A DNA stretch of 64,000 nucleotides, taken from assembly GCA_963840435.1 (NCBI GenBank), contig CAWIYY010000012.1, positions 62,001 to 126,000 of the forward strand, written 5' to 3'. This document shows positions 7,229 through 16,229 of the stretch, in pieces. Source of the DNA: Bog-473 sp963840435 (GTDB taxonomy: Bacteria > Actinomycetota > Acidimicrobiia > Acidimicrobiales > RAAP-2). A model generated the notes under the pieces. It was not told the DNA's origin, did not search any database, and was given only the letters and a program-made list of their open reading frames with translations. Every line of letters starts with the position of its first letter. Position 1 is the first letter of the stretch. Position numbers and translations under genes: made by a program.

Positions 7229-8474
7229 CGAACTCGACGGCGTTTTCCGCCGTGAGGCGGGCCGGTGCACGGCGACGCTGATTCGCATCCTCGGCGACGT
7301 TGACCTCGCCGAGGATGCGGTCGCCGAGGCATTCGCTGTCGCAGCGGCAAGTTGGAGGCGAGAGGGCGTCCCGCCGAACCCCGGTGGATGGATCATGTCG
7401 ACGGCCCGCAACCGGGCGATTGACCGGATCCGGCGGGAATCAACCAGGGAGACTCGCCAAATGGCAGCTGCCCGACTTCAAGGTGACCCCATGGATGCCG
7501 AGGACAACCGTGAGCTCGACGATCTCGAAGCCCTCGTCGATGTCGTTTCCGACGATCAGCTGCGACTGATCTTCTTATGCTGCCACCCCTCACTCGCGCC
7601 CGACGCCCAGGTAGCGCTCACCCTACGGCTACTCGGCGGCCTCGAGACTGCTGAGATCGCCCGCGCCTTCCTCGTCCCCGAATCGACGATGGCTCAACGA
7701 ATCGTGCGGGCCAAGCGCAAGCTCCGGGACAACCATGCGCCCTATCGCATTCCCTCCGAAGCAGAGCTGCCCGATCGGCTCGATGCCGCGCTCGGCGCGA
7801 TTTACCTCATCTACACGGAGGGTCATACCGCCACTTCCGGGACCGCGTTGGCGCGCGCGGATCTTTCCGCAGAGGCCGTCCGGCTAGGTCGTGTTTTGAC
7901 GCAGCTGATGCCCGACGAGCCCGAAGCAATCGGGTTGCTGGCGCTCATGCTGTTGACGCAGGCAAGACAACCGGCTCGTGTCGGCGCCGACGGCACCTTG
8001 GTGCGCCTCTCGGAACAGGACCGCGCACAATGGGATAGATCACTCATCGACGAAGGCCACCAACTGGTACGAGCGTGCCTGCGCTGGAACCAACCGGGCG
8101 CCTATCAAATTCAGGCAGCAATCGCGGCGGTACATGCCGAAGCGTTGACGTCCAACGACACCGACTGGGCTCAGGTGCTCGACCTCTATGACCAGCTTCT
8201 CGCCATTCGCCCGAACTCCGTCGTGGCGCTCAACCGCGCTATTGCGCTTGGCGAGCTGCACGGACCGGCGGCCGGGCTTGCAGCGCTGGACGCAATGGAC
8301 GCCAGGCCGCTCAACGGCTATCAGGCGTACTACGCGGCGCTCGCGGACCTCTTGTCACGCGCTGGACGCCGGAACGAAGCCATTGTCGCCTATGACCAGG
8401 CGTTGGCCCTCACCACGAATGCGACGGAGCTCCATTTCCTCAAGCGACAGCGACAGGCCGTGGCGGATCCATGA
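7221..8474 (+). CDS. ECF sigma factor, ECF42-like, with C-terminal TPR-type extension
   Basis: The 417-residue protein starts with sigma region 2 (AEDAVAEAFAVAAASWRREG, PNPGGWIMSTARNRAIDRIR) and region 4 (LLGGLETAEIARAFLVPESTMAQRIVRAKRKL). A helical extension of about 240 residues follows, with pairs of helices such as IRPNSVVALNRAIALGELHG and YQAYYAALADLLSRAGRRNE. This length and extension, and the DGPF gene in front, fit the ECF42 group, which has no anti-sigma factor. The start is GTG 7221. The extension probably controls activity. Its own promoter and the YciI gene are likely targets. Confidence 0.9.
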   Translation: MADELDGVFRREAGRCTATLIRILGDVDLAEDAVAEAFAVAAASWRREGVPPNPGGWIMSTARNRAIDRIRRESTRETRQMAAARLQGDPMDAEDNRELDDLEALVDVVSDDQLRLIFLCCHPSLAPDAQVALTLRLLGGLETAEIARAFLVPESTMAQRIVRAKRKLRDNHAPYRIPSEAELPDRLDAALGAIYLIYTEGHTATSGTALARADLSAEAVRLGRVLTQLMPDEPEAIGLLALMLLTQARQPARVGADGTLVRLSEQDRAQWDRSLIDEGHQLVRACLRWNQPGAYQIQAAIAAVHAEALTSNDTDWAQVLDLYDQLLAIRPNSVVALNRAIALGELHGPAAGLAALDAMDARPLNGYQAYYAALADLLSRAGRRNEAIVAYDQALALTTNATELHFLKRQRQAVADP

Positions 8475-8617
8475 CTTGGTTGGGCTCTCAGTGCCCTGGC
8501 ACACGTTCCAGGTGGCAATAGCGAGCGGCGGGGAAGGCGGGACGCCGGCAAACCGTGCACCCGAGAAGCCCGCTGCGAACCGCCAACGTCGTCGCATGCG
8601 GGATTCGTTGTGTTGTG

Positions 8618-10099
8618 TCATGCCGGCTCGTAGGAGGATTCCAGGTTTTGTTGGGTTTCTTGTGGGGCGGCGGGTTCGCCACGGGTGTTGGAGGCGCGGA
8701 ACGCGATGGCTCCGGCTGCCACGAGGCACAGAGCGCAGACGAGCAATGCCCGCTGGAATCCGGCGGTGAGTGCCTCCGGGGGAGGGGTGTGAGCTGCCAG
8801 CAGGTGGCTGGTGCGGCTGGTTGCGATCCCGCTGAACACCGCCAGGCCGAGCGCGGACCCGAGCTGGAAAGAGGCCGTAATCAGGGCCGCGGCTAATCCG
8901 GCCTGATCCTCCGGCACGCCTGCGTTTGCGGCTGTTTGCACACCGGCATACAGCAGTCCCAGCCCGAGCCCCATGATCACCAGCGGGGCGAGCAGGTTGC
9001 CGAGATAGGTGCCATCCACCGGAATGCGGGAGAGCCAGAAGATGCCACCGGCAGCGAGCAGCGCACCGGAAACGATGATCGGACGGGTACCGGTCCGGAT
9101 GAACATCTTCGTCGCTACGGTCGAACCGACCCCGATGCCGACGCTCACCGGTATGTACGAGAGCCCGGACTGCAGCGGGGAGTAGCCCAGGACGTTCTGC
9201 ATGTACAGAGTGACGAAGAAGAACATCGAGTAGAACCCGGCCCAGGCGATCACCTGGGTGGCATCGGCCGCGGCCAGGCCCTTGATCCGGAAGATCGACA
9301 ACGGAAGCAGAGGATGGGCGCGCCGCTGCTCATTGACCACGAACGCGGCCATCAGCACCGCCGAAGCGGCCAGCCCGCCCGTGGTGCGGCCCGCACCCCA
9401 GCCCTCGGCCGGCGTCTTCACCAACGTGAAGATCAGCAGCAGCATGCTGGCGGTGACCAGCGCCGCACCGACCGCGTCGAAACCGCCCGGCGCGGACCGG
9501 CCGTGGTCGACTTTCAGGATCCGGAACGTCCCGAACAGCACCAGCGCAGCTATCGGAAGGCTCACGAAGAACACCCACCGCCAGCCGAAGTACGTGGTGA
9601 GCAGCCCGCCGAAGATCAACCCTACCGCCGAGCCCATCCCGCTGATCCCGGCCCACACGCCCAGCGCCTTGTGCCGGTCGGTGCCCTGGAAGGTGGTGGT
9701 CAGGATGGACAACGCGGCCGGGGACATCATCGCCGCCCCGAGACCCTGGGCGAGCCGGGCGCCGACCAACATCCCCTGGCTGTTGGCCAACCCGCAGGCC
9801 ATCGAGGAGGCCGCGAACAGCACGGTCCCGGCGACCAGCAGCCGCCGCCGTCCCAGCAGGTCCGCGGCCCGACCGCCCAGCAGCAGGAACCCGCCATAGG
9901 TGATCAGATAGCCGCTGACCACCCACTGCAGGTTCTGCACCGAGAACCCCAGATGCGTACGGATGTGCGGAAGCGCTGTGTTCACGATCGCGCCGTCCAT
10001 GACGTCCAGGAACGTCACCAAGCACAGCAGCGCCAGCGTGATCTTGCCGCGCCCGGTCGCCAGGAACGACCCCTCCGGCGGCACCGTCGATGCGCTCAT
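8618..10099 (-). CDS. MFS transporter, DHA2 (EmrB/QacA) type
   Basis: A 493-residue exporter with the usual 14 membrane helices. TM1 carries VTFLDVMDGAIVNTALPHI, the TM2-3 loop is GRAADLLGRRRLLV and TM5 has the antiporter pattern GVWAGISGMGSAVGLIFGG. The frame is open for 81 codons upstream of ATG 10099, but those lie over the YciI-like gene and look like shadow sequence. The gene follows the small YciI-like gene by eight bases and is probably its operon partner. Divergent to the second sigma factor gene, it may be under that sigma factor's control. The substrate is unknown. Confidence 0.9.
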   Translation of the reverse strand: MSASTVPPEGSFLATGRGKITLALLCLVTFLDVMDGAIVNTALPHIRTHLGFSVQNLQWVVSGYLITYGGFLLLGGRAADLLGRRRLLVAGTVLFAASSMACGLANSQGMLVGARLAQGLGAAMMSPAALSILTTTFQGTDRHKALGVWAGISGMGSAVGLIFGGLLTTYFGWRWVFFVSLPIAALVLFGTFRILKVDHGRSAPGGFDAVGAALVTASMLLLIFTLVKTPAEGWGAGRTTGGLAASAVLMAAFVVNEQRRAHPLLPLSIFRIKGLAAADATQVIAWAGFYSMFFFVTLYMQNVLGYSPLQSGLSYIPVSVGIGVGSTVATKMFIRTGTRPIIVSGALLAAGGIFWLSRIPVDGTYLGNLLAPLVIMGLGLGLLYAGVQTAANAGVPEDQAGLAAALITASFQLGSALGLAVFSGIATSRTSHLLAAHTPPPEALTAGFQRALLVCALCLVAAGAIAFRASNTRGEPAAPQETQQNLESSYEPA

Positions 10100-10107
10100 G
10101 GCGTCGT

Positions 10108-10410
10108 TCACGACCCGGGGACTTCCATCACGGGACCGACCTCGATGCCGCCGCCGACGACCCGCAGCACCGGGCAGTCCCTGGCCAGGGCGAGCGCGGC
10201 GTCCATGTCCTCGGCGGACACCACCGAATAGCCGATCATCCGGGATTCGCTGCCGCCGACCTCGCCGAGCGAGGCGTACTCGCTCACCGCGTGGCCGACG
10301 TCCATCAGGCCCATGCCCAGCCCGCCGAACCAGGCCTGCCACTCGGCCGGCGTCCCGTCGTTGGGCCTGTAGTCGGAGGGCACACGGAAGCTGAATACGA
10401 AGTTCGGCAT
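10108..10410 (-). CDS. YciI/DGPF-like protein
   Basis: A 100-residue protein starting MPNFVFSFRVPSDYRP with the YCII-like fold (SRMIGYSVVSAEDMDAALAL, VLRVVGGGIEVGPVMEV). The DGPF box is not conserved, so this is a divergent member, similar to YciI-related proteins that accompany SigG/SigJ-like sigma factors. Ribosome site AAGGAG precedes ATG 10410. It leads the MFS gene and is divergent from the sigma factor at 10585, giving the second sigma/YciI module of the window. Confidence 0.82.
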   Translation of the reverse strand: MPNFVFSFRVPSDYRPNDGTPAEWQAWFGGLGMGLMDVGHAVSEYASLGEVGGSESRMIGYSVVSAEDMDAALALARDCPVLRVVGGGIEVGPVMEVPGS

Positions 10411-10584
10411 CTTGAATCTCCTTGGGTAGTCAGACCGGCTGGAGGCCGGCGCGTTGTCAAGGAGGTAGACACGGCGGCCGTCACGAATTGGTCGGTGAAC
10501 CACCGCCCAATTTCGGCTGCGCCCGGTGTCTGTACACAGGTGGGATGTGTTTCCCGGGGGGCCACGTGATAACGAGGTGGGAGT

Positions 10585-11583
10585 ATGGAAACGGAGCTGA
10601 TCGAGCGGGCCCGCTCAGGCGACCAGTCGGCGTTCGAGGAGCTGGTCGAGCCGTACCGGAGAGAATTGCAGGTGCACGCCTACCGGATGCTGGGTTCGGC
10701 CGCCGACGCGGAGGACGCGTTGCAAGAGACGATGCTGGCCGCCTGGCAGGGGCTGGGCAGCTTCGAGCAGCGGGCGTCCATCCGCACGTGGTTGTATCGG
10801 ATCGCTACGACCCGGACACTGAACATGCTGCGGGCCGCGGGTAGGCGGCCGAGGATGGAAGCTGCTTCCTTGCCGGTCGAGCCGCCGGACCCGACCCGCC
10901 TCGGCGAGGTGATGTGGCTCGAGCCGTACCCGGACGTCTTGCTCGCCGATCCGGAAATCGGTCCCGAGGCCAGGTACGAGTCACGAGAGGCGATCTCCCT
11001 GGCGTTCATAACCGCCCTGCAGTTGCTGCCTCCACAACAGCGGGCCGTCGTGGTGCTCCGGGACGTGCTCGACTTCCCCGCCCGCGAGGTTGCCACCATG
11101 CTCGACACCACCGATCAGGCTGTGTCCAGCGCGCTGAAGCGGGCCCGGGCCACTCTGGAGAGGCAGCAGGCCAATGGCAGAAGCGCACCCCTTCCGGCCA
11201 ACTCGCGCGCCGAGCAGGAACTCATGGATCGGCTGCTCCGGGCTTTCGAGGACGGCGATGTGGACGGCATGGTCGCTCTGATGACTGACGACGCGTGGCT
11301 GCGCATGCCGCCACTCCCGATTGAGTACCAGGGTCGCGAGTTGATCGGACGTTTCTTCGCGGCGGTCATGTTCCGAGACGGCCGGCGCTATCGGTTGGTT
11401 CCCACTCGGGCCAACGGTCAGCCCGCATTCGGCGCTTATCTGCGGGACCCGGCGTCGGGGCTGGACCGTATCTTGGGCCTCCTCGTCATCACAGTCGAAG
11501 GCGACCGCATCAGCGCCATCACCGCTTTTGAAAACGCAATCGCTCGCTTCGGCCTACCCCGCACCCTGCCGGACGAGAACTAA
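10585..11583 (+). CDS. ECF sigma factor of the SigG/SigX5 type with SnoaL-like C-terminus
   Basis: 332 residues: sigma region 2 (ELIERARSGDQSAFEELVEP, AEDALQETMLAAWQGL, RTWLYRIATTRTLNMLR), region 4 (LPPQQRAVVVLRDVLDFPAREVATMLDTT) and, after residue about 205, an NTF2/SnoaL-like domain (LMDRLLRAFEDGDVDGMVAL, GRELIGRFFAAVMF). This matches the actinobacterial SigG-like ECF family, where the extra domain replaces an anti-sigma factor in control. ATG 10585 follows a GAGGTGGG ribosome site. Targets probably include the divergent YciI/MFS operon. Confidence 0.9.
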   Translation: METELIERARSGDQSAFEELVEPYRRELQVHAYRMLGSAADAEDALQETMLAAWQGLGSFEQRASIRTWLYRIATTRTLNMLRAAGRRPRMEAASLPVEPPDPTRLGEVMWLEPYPDVLLADPEIGPEARYESREAISLAFITALQLLPPQQRAVVVLRDVLDFPAREVATMLDTTDQAVSSALKRARATLERQQANGRSAPLPANSRAEQELMDRLLRAFEDGDVDGMVALMTDDAWLRMPPLPIEYQGRELIGRFFAAVMFRDGRRYRLVPTRANGQPAFGAYLRDPASGLDRILGLLVITVEGDRISAITAFENAIARFGLPRTLPDEN

Positions 11584-12242
11584 GAGTTTTCACCCGAGGA
11601 CGGCGATCAGCCTGCTGCCGCACGCAGGCGTCATCGGACCGCGAATTTTCGGCAACTTCCTGTCCCGTCCATACGACCGTCCTAACGGGCGGATGCGACA
11701 CGTCGAGAAGTCGTGGTGAAAGGTCATATTGCGAGGTGGCCCTGTCGCCAGCTCGGGTGCTTCGGGTACCTAGCATTTGCCGCCGGAGCATCGCAGCCCT
11801 GATCGCTGAAGTGGTCACCCGGGTCGAGGTAGGCGCCGACGTCTCGCTCTGGTGGACGACCGAAGTAGGTCTCACAACTCGACTGCGACGGGTTTGCTTC
11901 AACGACATGTCGGTCCGAATGGTCCACCACGTTCTGCAGCGATCTTCTGACATTCCCGGGCACCGTTCAATCCGGTTCTCGTCGCGTTGTAGTTCGCAAA
12001 GAACGAGATCCAACTGGCTGGGTGGGTACCTGCCTGCACGATGCGCTGAATCGAATGGTCTTCGCCCAGACGTGACCGAGTGAGCCTCCTTCACAGAAGA
12101 CCGCTGCGACCGTTCCGGGCTAAATGAAATCGTCGTGACAGCAGGACAAACCCCTTGTAGGCGTACGACGTTCGGTGCTAAGCCGAACCAACAGCGATCG
12201 TCACAACCCGTTCACTTCGGGCAGCCTCGAGGAGGTAGGGCG
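11584..12242. other. noncoding gap before the PstS-like gene
   Basis: 659 bases with lower GC than the surrounding genes. Frames here (for example 11736-12083 plus, or 11519-12094 minus) lack ribosome sites and recognisable protein. GAGGAGG at 12229-12235 belongs to the next gene. The size suggests a long upstream control region or a deleted gene. Confidence 0.4.
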
Positions 12243-13493
12243 GTGCGGGTGTCCATGAGAATCCTCTTGGCGGTCGGTGCCGCTTCGGTCCTATTTGTAA
12301 TGATTGTCGGCCAGGTCGCGGCGGGAGCGAGCAACGAGCCAGTGCTGAACTCGACGGGCTCGAGCTTCGCGGGCCTGGCAATCTCCGTCTGGCAGGATGA
12401 GTTCAACGAGCTTGATGGCGGCGACATCAACTTCGTACCGACATCTGCGGTCGTCGGCCTCAATGATTTCTGCCAACAAACCATCAGCTTTGCGGCCAGC
12501 GACATCTCCTATGGCGCCCACCAGTCGAACTGCAGCCGGGCGCAGGTGCCTTACCCTTATCAGTACATCCCCGATGTCGGCGGATCCCTTGCCTTCGAAT
12601 ACAACCTGAAGGGATCGAACGGCGTCAGGATCACCGACCTCGTTCTGAACGCTCCGACGCTGCTCGGGATCTTTACGGGCTCGATCAAGAAGTGGAACAA
12701 CCCGGAAATCCAGGCACTCAATCTGGGCACAACCCTTCCGAAAACGCCGATCTCGGCGTTCTATCGCAACGACCCTTCAGGCGAGAACTACCTCCTGTCC
12801 AACTACTTCTCACATGTCGACCCGGGCCCACTGACCGCGTTCCAACAGGAAGCGGGCGTCCCCACGACACCTGGCACGCCGTCGGCGACATGGGCTGCCT
12901 TCCCCAACGGAGTCCCGCCGAACCTCGGTAGCTTGGCCGGGGTCACCGGAGCCGAGGCGGCGGCACAGGGGCCGGTGCGCACTCAGGGCGGCATCGCGTA
13001 CGTCGAGACCGGCTACGCCGAGCAGGTCGACCTCCCGGTTGCCTCTATCGTCAACGAGGCCGGAGAGGCCGTGCAGCCGACATCGAAGGACGCCGCCGCC
13101 GCTCTCCAAGGAGTGACCTTCAACGCCCACTTGGTCGAAGACCTCAGTGGCGTCTTCGTCAATGCGGCCGCCGATGCCTATCCAGTCTCCGAGTACAGCT
13201 ATTTCGTAGCTCAATGTGTTCCGAAACAGGCGGCGGCGCAGGGGGCCTCTTGCGACGGCAGCGGCACGGTCACCATGGGTAAGCCACAAGGCGCGGAATT
13301 GGGGAAGTTCATTACCTTTGTCGCCTGTCTGGGCCAGGCCTCGATGGCCGACCTCGGCTATTCACCACTGCCCCCCAGGTTGGTCGAGATCGATTTCGAA
13401 GCCGCCGGTCGACTCCCGGGGGGCACGACGCCACCGCCACCCACTGCGGCGAACTGCCAGAATCCCACCATGACGGGTCCACCGACGAATTGA
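12243..13493 (+). CDS. secreted phosphate-binding (PstS-like) protein
   Basis: A 416-residue protein beginning with a signal peptide (MRILLAVGAASVLFVMIVGQ, cut near AAGAS). The mature start LNSTGSSFAGLAISVWQDEF is the phosphate-loop region of PstS-type proteins, and DISYGAHQSN and SAFYRNDPSGENYLLSNYFS are further ligand-loop segments. A Pro/Thr-rich tail ends the protein. GTG 12243 follows GAGGAGG by seven bases; an ATG at 12255 is a possible alternative. No pst permease genes are nearby, and the gene stands before a surface repeat protein, so it may have another role, such as cell-envelope binding. Confidence 0.78.
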   Translation: MRVSMRILLAVGAASVLFVMIVGQVAAGASNEPVLNSTGSSFAGLAISVWQDEFNELDGGDINFVPTSAVVGLNDFCQQTISFAASDISYGAHQSNCSRAQVPYPYQYIPDVGGSLAFEYNLKGSNGVRITDLVLNAPTLLGIFTGSIKKWNNPEIQALNLGTTLPKTPISAFYRNDPSGENYLLSNYFSHVDPGPLTAFQQEAGVPTTPGTPSATWAAFPNGVPPNLGSLAGVTGAEAAAQGPVRTQGGIAYVETGYAEQVDLPVASIVNEAGEAVQPTSKDAAAALQGVTFNAHLVEDLSGVFVNAAADAYPVSEYSYFVAQCVPKQAAAQGASCDGSGTVTMGKPQGAELGKFITFVACLGQASMADLGYSPLPPRLVEIDFEAAGRLPGGTTPPPPTAANCQNPTMTGPPTN

Positions 13494-13808
13494 GTACGGC
13501 CTACCTCAGAATCGAAAATCGGGACACCTCGCTTGCCTCATTGGGTGTGCTCAAGTCCAGCGCACTGGGGCAGTAGTGGATCCGAAAGTACGAGCCACCA
13601 TGAGCTGGACGTTCCAGATGGGCTCGTAACCCTCCGGCAAGTGTCTTGGATTGCGTTTCGGTCGTTGAGAGTTCTTACATCGTGTGGCGGGAACCATCTC
13701 CACCAGCTCAGTAAGCTCGGGTGAGTCGGTTACGTCGCAGCTGGAGCGAATCGAACCTCCTTCCTAGACGCAGAGCCGCCTGGTATCAGCCGTGAGCGTT
13801 GACGAGCG
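13494..13808. other. intergenic, no gene found
   Basis: 315 bases between two secreted-protein genes. Short open frames have no ribosome site, and I see no hairpin with a T-run or clear promoter boxes. Confidence 0.4.
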
Positions 13809-15935
13809 ATGCAGTCGACCATCCGCCTGGGCCACTGGACCGCGTGCAACCATGGTGACATTCAAACGCGCCTGCATCTTCTCTCACCGATCAAGCACAT
13901 TCGATGCCGTGCCGTCCCGCTGTTCAGCTTCGTCCTCGCCGTGACCATGTTGTTCGGTGCGACGGAGATCGTGTCGACGCAAACGACGGGGGCTGCGACG
14001 TCAGGTTGGTACGTCGCCTCGGTCCCGGGAACGGGCTCGGATGACGTCCTGATCGGTTCGACGTGCGCGAACGCGCTCCAGTGTTGGGCTGTAGGCATCA
14101 CCTTGCTGAACGCCGGCGGTAGTCAATCGTTCCCCAACCCGCTCATGGAAGCCTGGAATGGCACGACGTGGACGCTCGTCCCCATACCGTTGCCAGACGG
14201 GGAGGGCGGTGGACTCTTCGACGCGACCTGCGTCAACGACTCTGACTGCTGGGCCGTCGGAGCCGCGGTCGCGGCCGGCAGCGGGAATCCGACCGGTACT
14301 CTCATCGAGCAGTGGAATGGCATGTCGTGGTCAACGGTGCCGAGTCCCACACCGAGCGGCCCCGGCGTGGTGGGCGCCATTCTCACAAGTGTGAGCTGCC
14401 CGTCGGCCTCGAACTGCATGGCGGTTGGCTATACGACAGATCTCAACGGGAACAATCTCACCGACGTCGTCGAGCAGTGGGACGGGTCCAGTTGGACCAT
14501 CGTTCCCGGAGCGACGACCGGCCAGACCTTCGACGAGCTGATGAGTGTCCAGTGCCCCTCGGCTGCCAACTGCTGGGCCGTCGGCAACGCCGGTCCAGCT
14601 TCACAGATGTCGGGCTTCTTACCGATCTTTCCTGGTGCCGTCGGCGACCAGGGCCTCATCGAGCACTGGGACGGATCGGCCTGGTCGATCGTGCCCAGCA
14701 CGACAGAGCCGCTGCCCAGCGGCGGCTACCTGAGCGGCCTGCAGTGCGTCGGAGCCAGCGACTGTTGGGCCTCTGGTGCCACGACTGACGATAACGGGAA
14801 CGCCTCGGGGATCCTTATGGAGCACTGGGATGGCAGCTCGTGGAGCGACGCGTCGGACTCGGTGCCCGGTTCGGCCGCGCCGGGCATGTTGGCGGGGATC
14901 TCATGTGTCAGCGCGGTGGAGTGCTGGGCCGTGGGTTCCACGGGCTCATTTAACAACGGCGGCTCGGGTGCGAAGCCGCAGAGCTTGGTTGAGTACTGGA
15001 ATGGGTCGTCGTGGTCTGTGCAGCCCAGCCCGAACGTGTCTTTCCTCAGTTTCCTCAATTCGGTGAGCTGCGTACCCAACGTCGGGTGCCTGGCTGACGG
15101 CAGCACCTTGACAACCCCTGAGAACAACGACCCGGGACTGCGTGCTTACGTCGAACAGGCGAACTTCTCGCCGGCATCAAGCCAGGGAACTGTGCTCTCA
15201 GCGCGCGACGGTGGTGTGTTTGCTTACGGTACTGCGCCCTTCGAGGGCTCCATGGGCGGCCAACACCTCAACGCGCCAGTCGTCGGCGTCGCCACGACGC
15301 CCAGCGGAGAGGGCTACTGGCTCGTGGCCAGCGACGGCGGGGTCTTTGCCTTCGGTGACGCCCCCTTCGAGGGCTCCATGGGTGGCCAGCGCCTCAACGC
15401 GCCGATTGTCGGCATTGCACCCACCCGTGACGGTCAGGGGTACTGGCTGGTGGCGAGCGACGGAGGGGTGTTTGCGTTTGGTGACGCTGGCTTCCACGGC
15501 TCTATGGGTGGCACCCGTCTCAATGCTCCTGTCGTCGCAGTAGCCGCCACCGACCACGGAGGCTATTGGCTTGTCGCCTCCGACGGCGGGGTCTTCAGCT
15601 TCGGGGGCGCGGCCTTCTACGGCTCGGCTGGTGGGACCCGGCTCGCTGCCCCGATGACCGGAATGGCGGCCACGCCCGACAGCCAGGGTTACTGGCTGGT
15701 GGGGTCCGACGGTGGTGTCTTCACCTATGGCGATGCCGCGTACGACGGTTCCGTTCCGGGTCAGGGCATCTCAGCGCAGGCGCCGGTCGTGGGCATCACC
15801 TCGACACCGACGGGATCGGGCTACTGGCTCGCTGGTGCGAACGGTGCCGTGTACACGTACGGCGACGCAACCTTCCTCGGTGCACCGAACGCGGGCCGCC
15901 TGGTCGCCCCGGTGTCCGGAATCGCAAGCTCCTAG
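13809..15935 (+). CDS. large secreted protein with seven propeller-like and six GYWLVASDGG repeats
   Basis: 708 residues: a long leader with a hydrophobic segment (AVPLFSFVLAVTMLFGATEI), then seven repeats of about 50 residues marked by C..(A/S)..CWAVG at the start and (E/Q)(H/Q)WDGSSW at the end (residues about 70-455), which suits a seven-bladed beta-propeller. Then come six repeats of about 42 residues (about 460-708) of type VASDGGVFAFGDA...GS.GG..LNAPVVG...GYWL. The second repeat type is frequent in Acidimicrobiia. The paired cysteines of each first-type repeat may form disulfides. No sorting or membrane anchor is visible. The start is not certain: ATG 13809 lacks a good ribosome site. 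Role unknown; probably surface or extracellular binding. Confidence 0.82.
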   Translation: MQSTIRLGHWTACNHGDIQTRLHLLSPIKHIRCRAVPLFSFVLAVTMLFGATEIVSTQTTGAATSGWYVASVPGTGSDDVLIGSTCANALQCWAVGITLLNAGGSQSFPNPLMEAWNGTTWTLVPIPLPDGEGGGLFDATCVNDSDCWAVGAAVAAGSGNPTGTLIEQWNGMSWSTVPSPTPSGPGVVGAILTSVSCPSASNCMAVGYTTDLNGNNLTDVVEQWDGSSWTIVPGATTGQTFDELMSVQCPSAANCWAVGNAGPASQMSGFLPIFPGAVGDQGLIEHWDGSAWSIVPSTTEPLPSGGYLSGLQCVGASDCWASGATTDDNGNASGILMEHWDGSSWSDASDSVPGSAAPGMLAGISCVSAVECWAVGSTGSFNNGGSGAKPQSLVEYWNGSSWSVQPSPNVSFLSFLNSVSCVPNVGCLADGSTLTTPENNDPGLRAYVEQANFSPASSQGTVLSARDGGVFAYGTAPFEGSMGGQHLNAPVVGVATTPSGEGYWLVASDGGVFAFGDAPFEGSMGGQRLNAPIVGIAPTRDGQGYWLVASDGGVFAFGDAGFHGSMGGTRLNAPVVAVAATDHGGYWLVASDGGVFSFGGAAFYGSAGGTRLAAPMTGMAATPDSQGYWLVGSDGGVFTYGDAAYDGSVPGQGISAQAPVVGITSTPTGSGYWLAGANGAVYTYGDATFLGAPNAGRLVAPVSGIASS
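15187..15935 (+). repeat. six tandem coding repeats of about 126 bases
   Basis: The end of the secreted protein gene is built from six related units of about 126 bases. Units 2 and 3 are the closest in sequence (VASDGGVFAFGDA in each); the last unit is degenerate (AGANGAVYTYGDA). Such repeats can change in number by recombination. Confidence 0.75.
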
Positions 15936-16229
15936 ACAGACCGCCGCAACGCCCCGAGTCATGGTGCTGCCTGCCGGCGGAGTGTCTTCCGGAAGGAGTC
16001 GCACTGACGATTGAGGAGTCACCAACTCCGATGCGCCCCTGTCCGACTTCGAACCTGTCAGATTGCCGATTCGCCTCGTTCGTCGTAGGAGGCCGACTGG
16101 AATCGTCAGAGCCGTCGAAAGCGAAACCCGCGAAGCTCACCGAAAGAAGCGGTCGGAGTTTCTGTCAGTCAGCCGGCAACAGGCTCTCACTCGTCGGTGT
16201 CGGTCGGGCGGTGGGATCCAGCCGGACGG

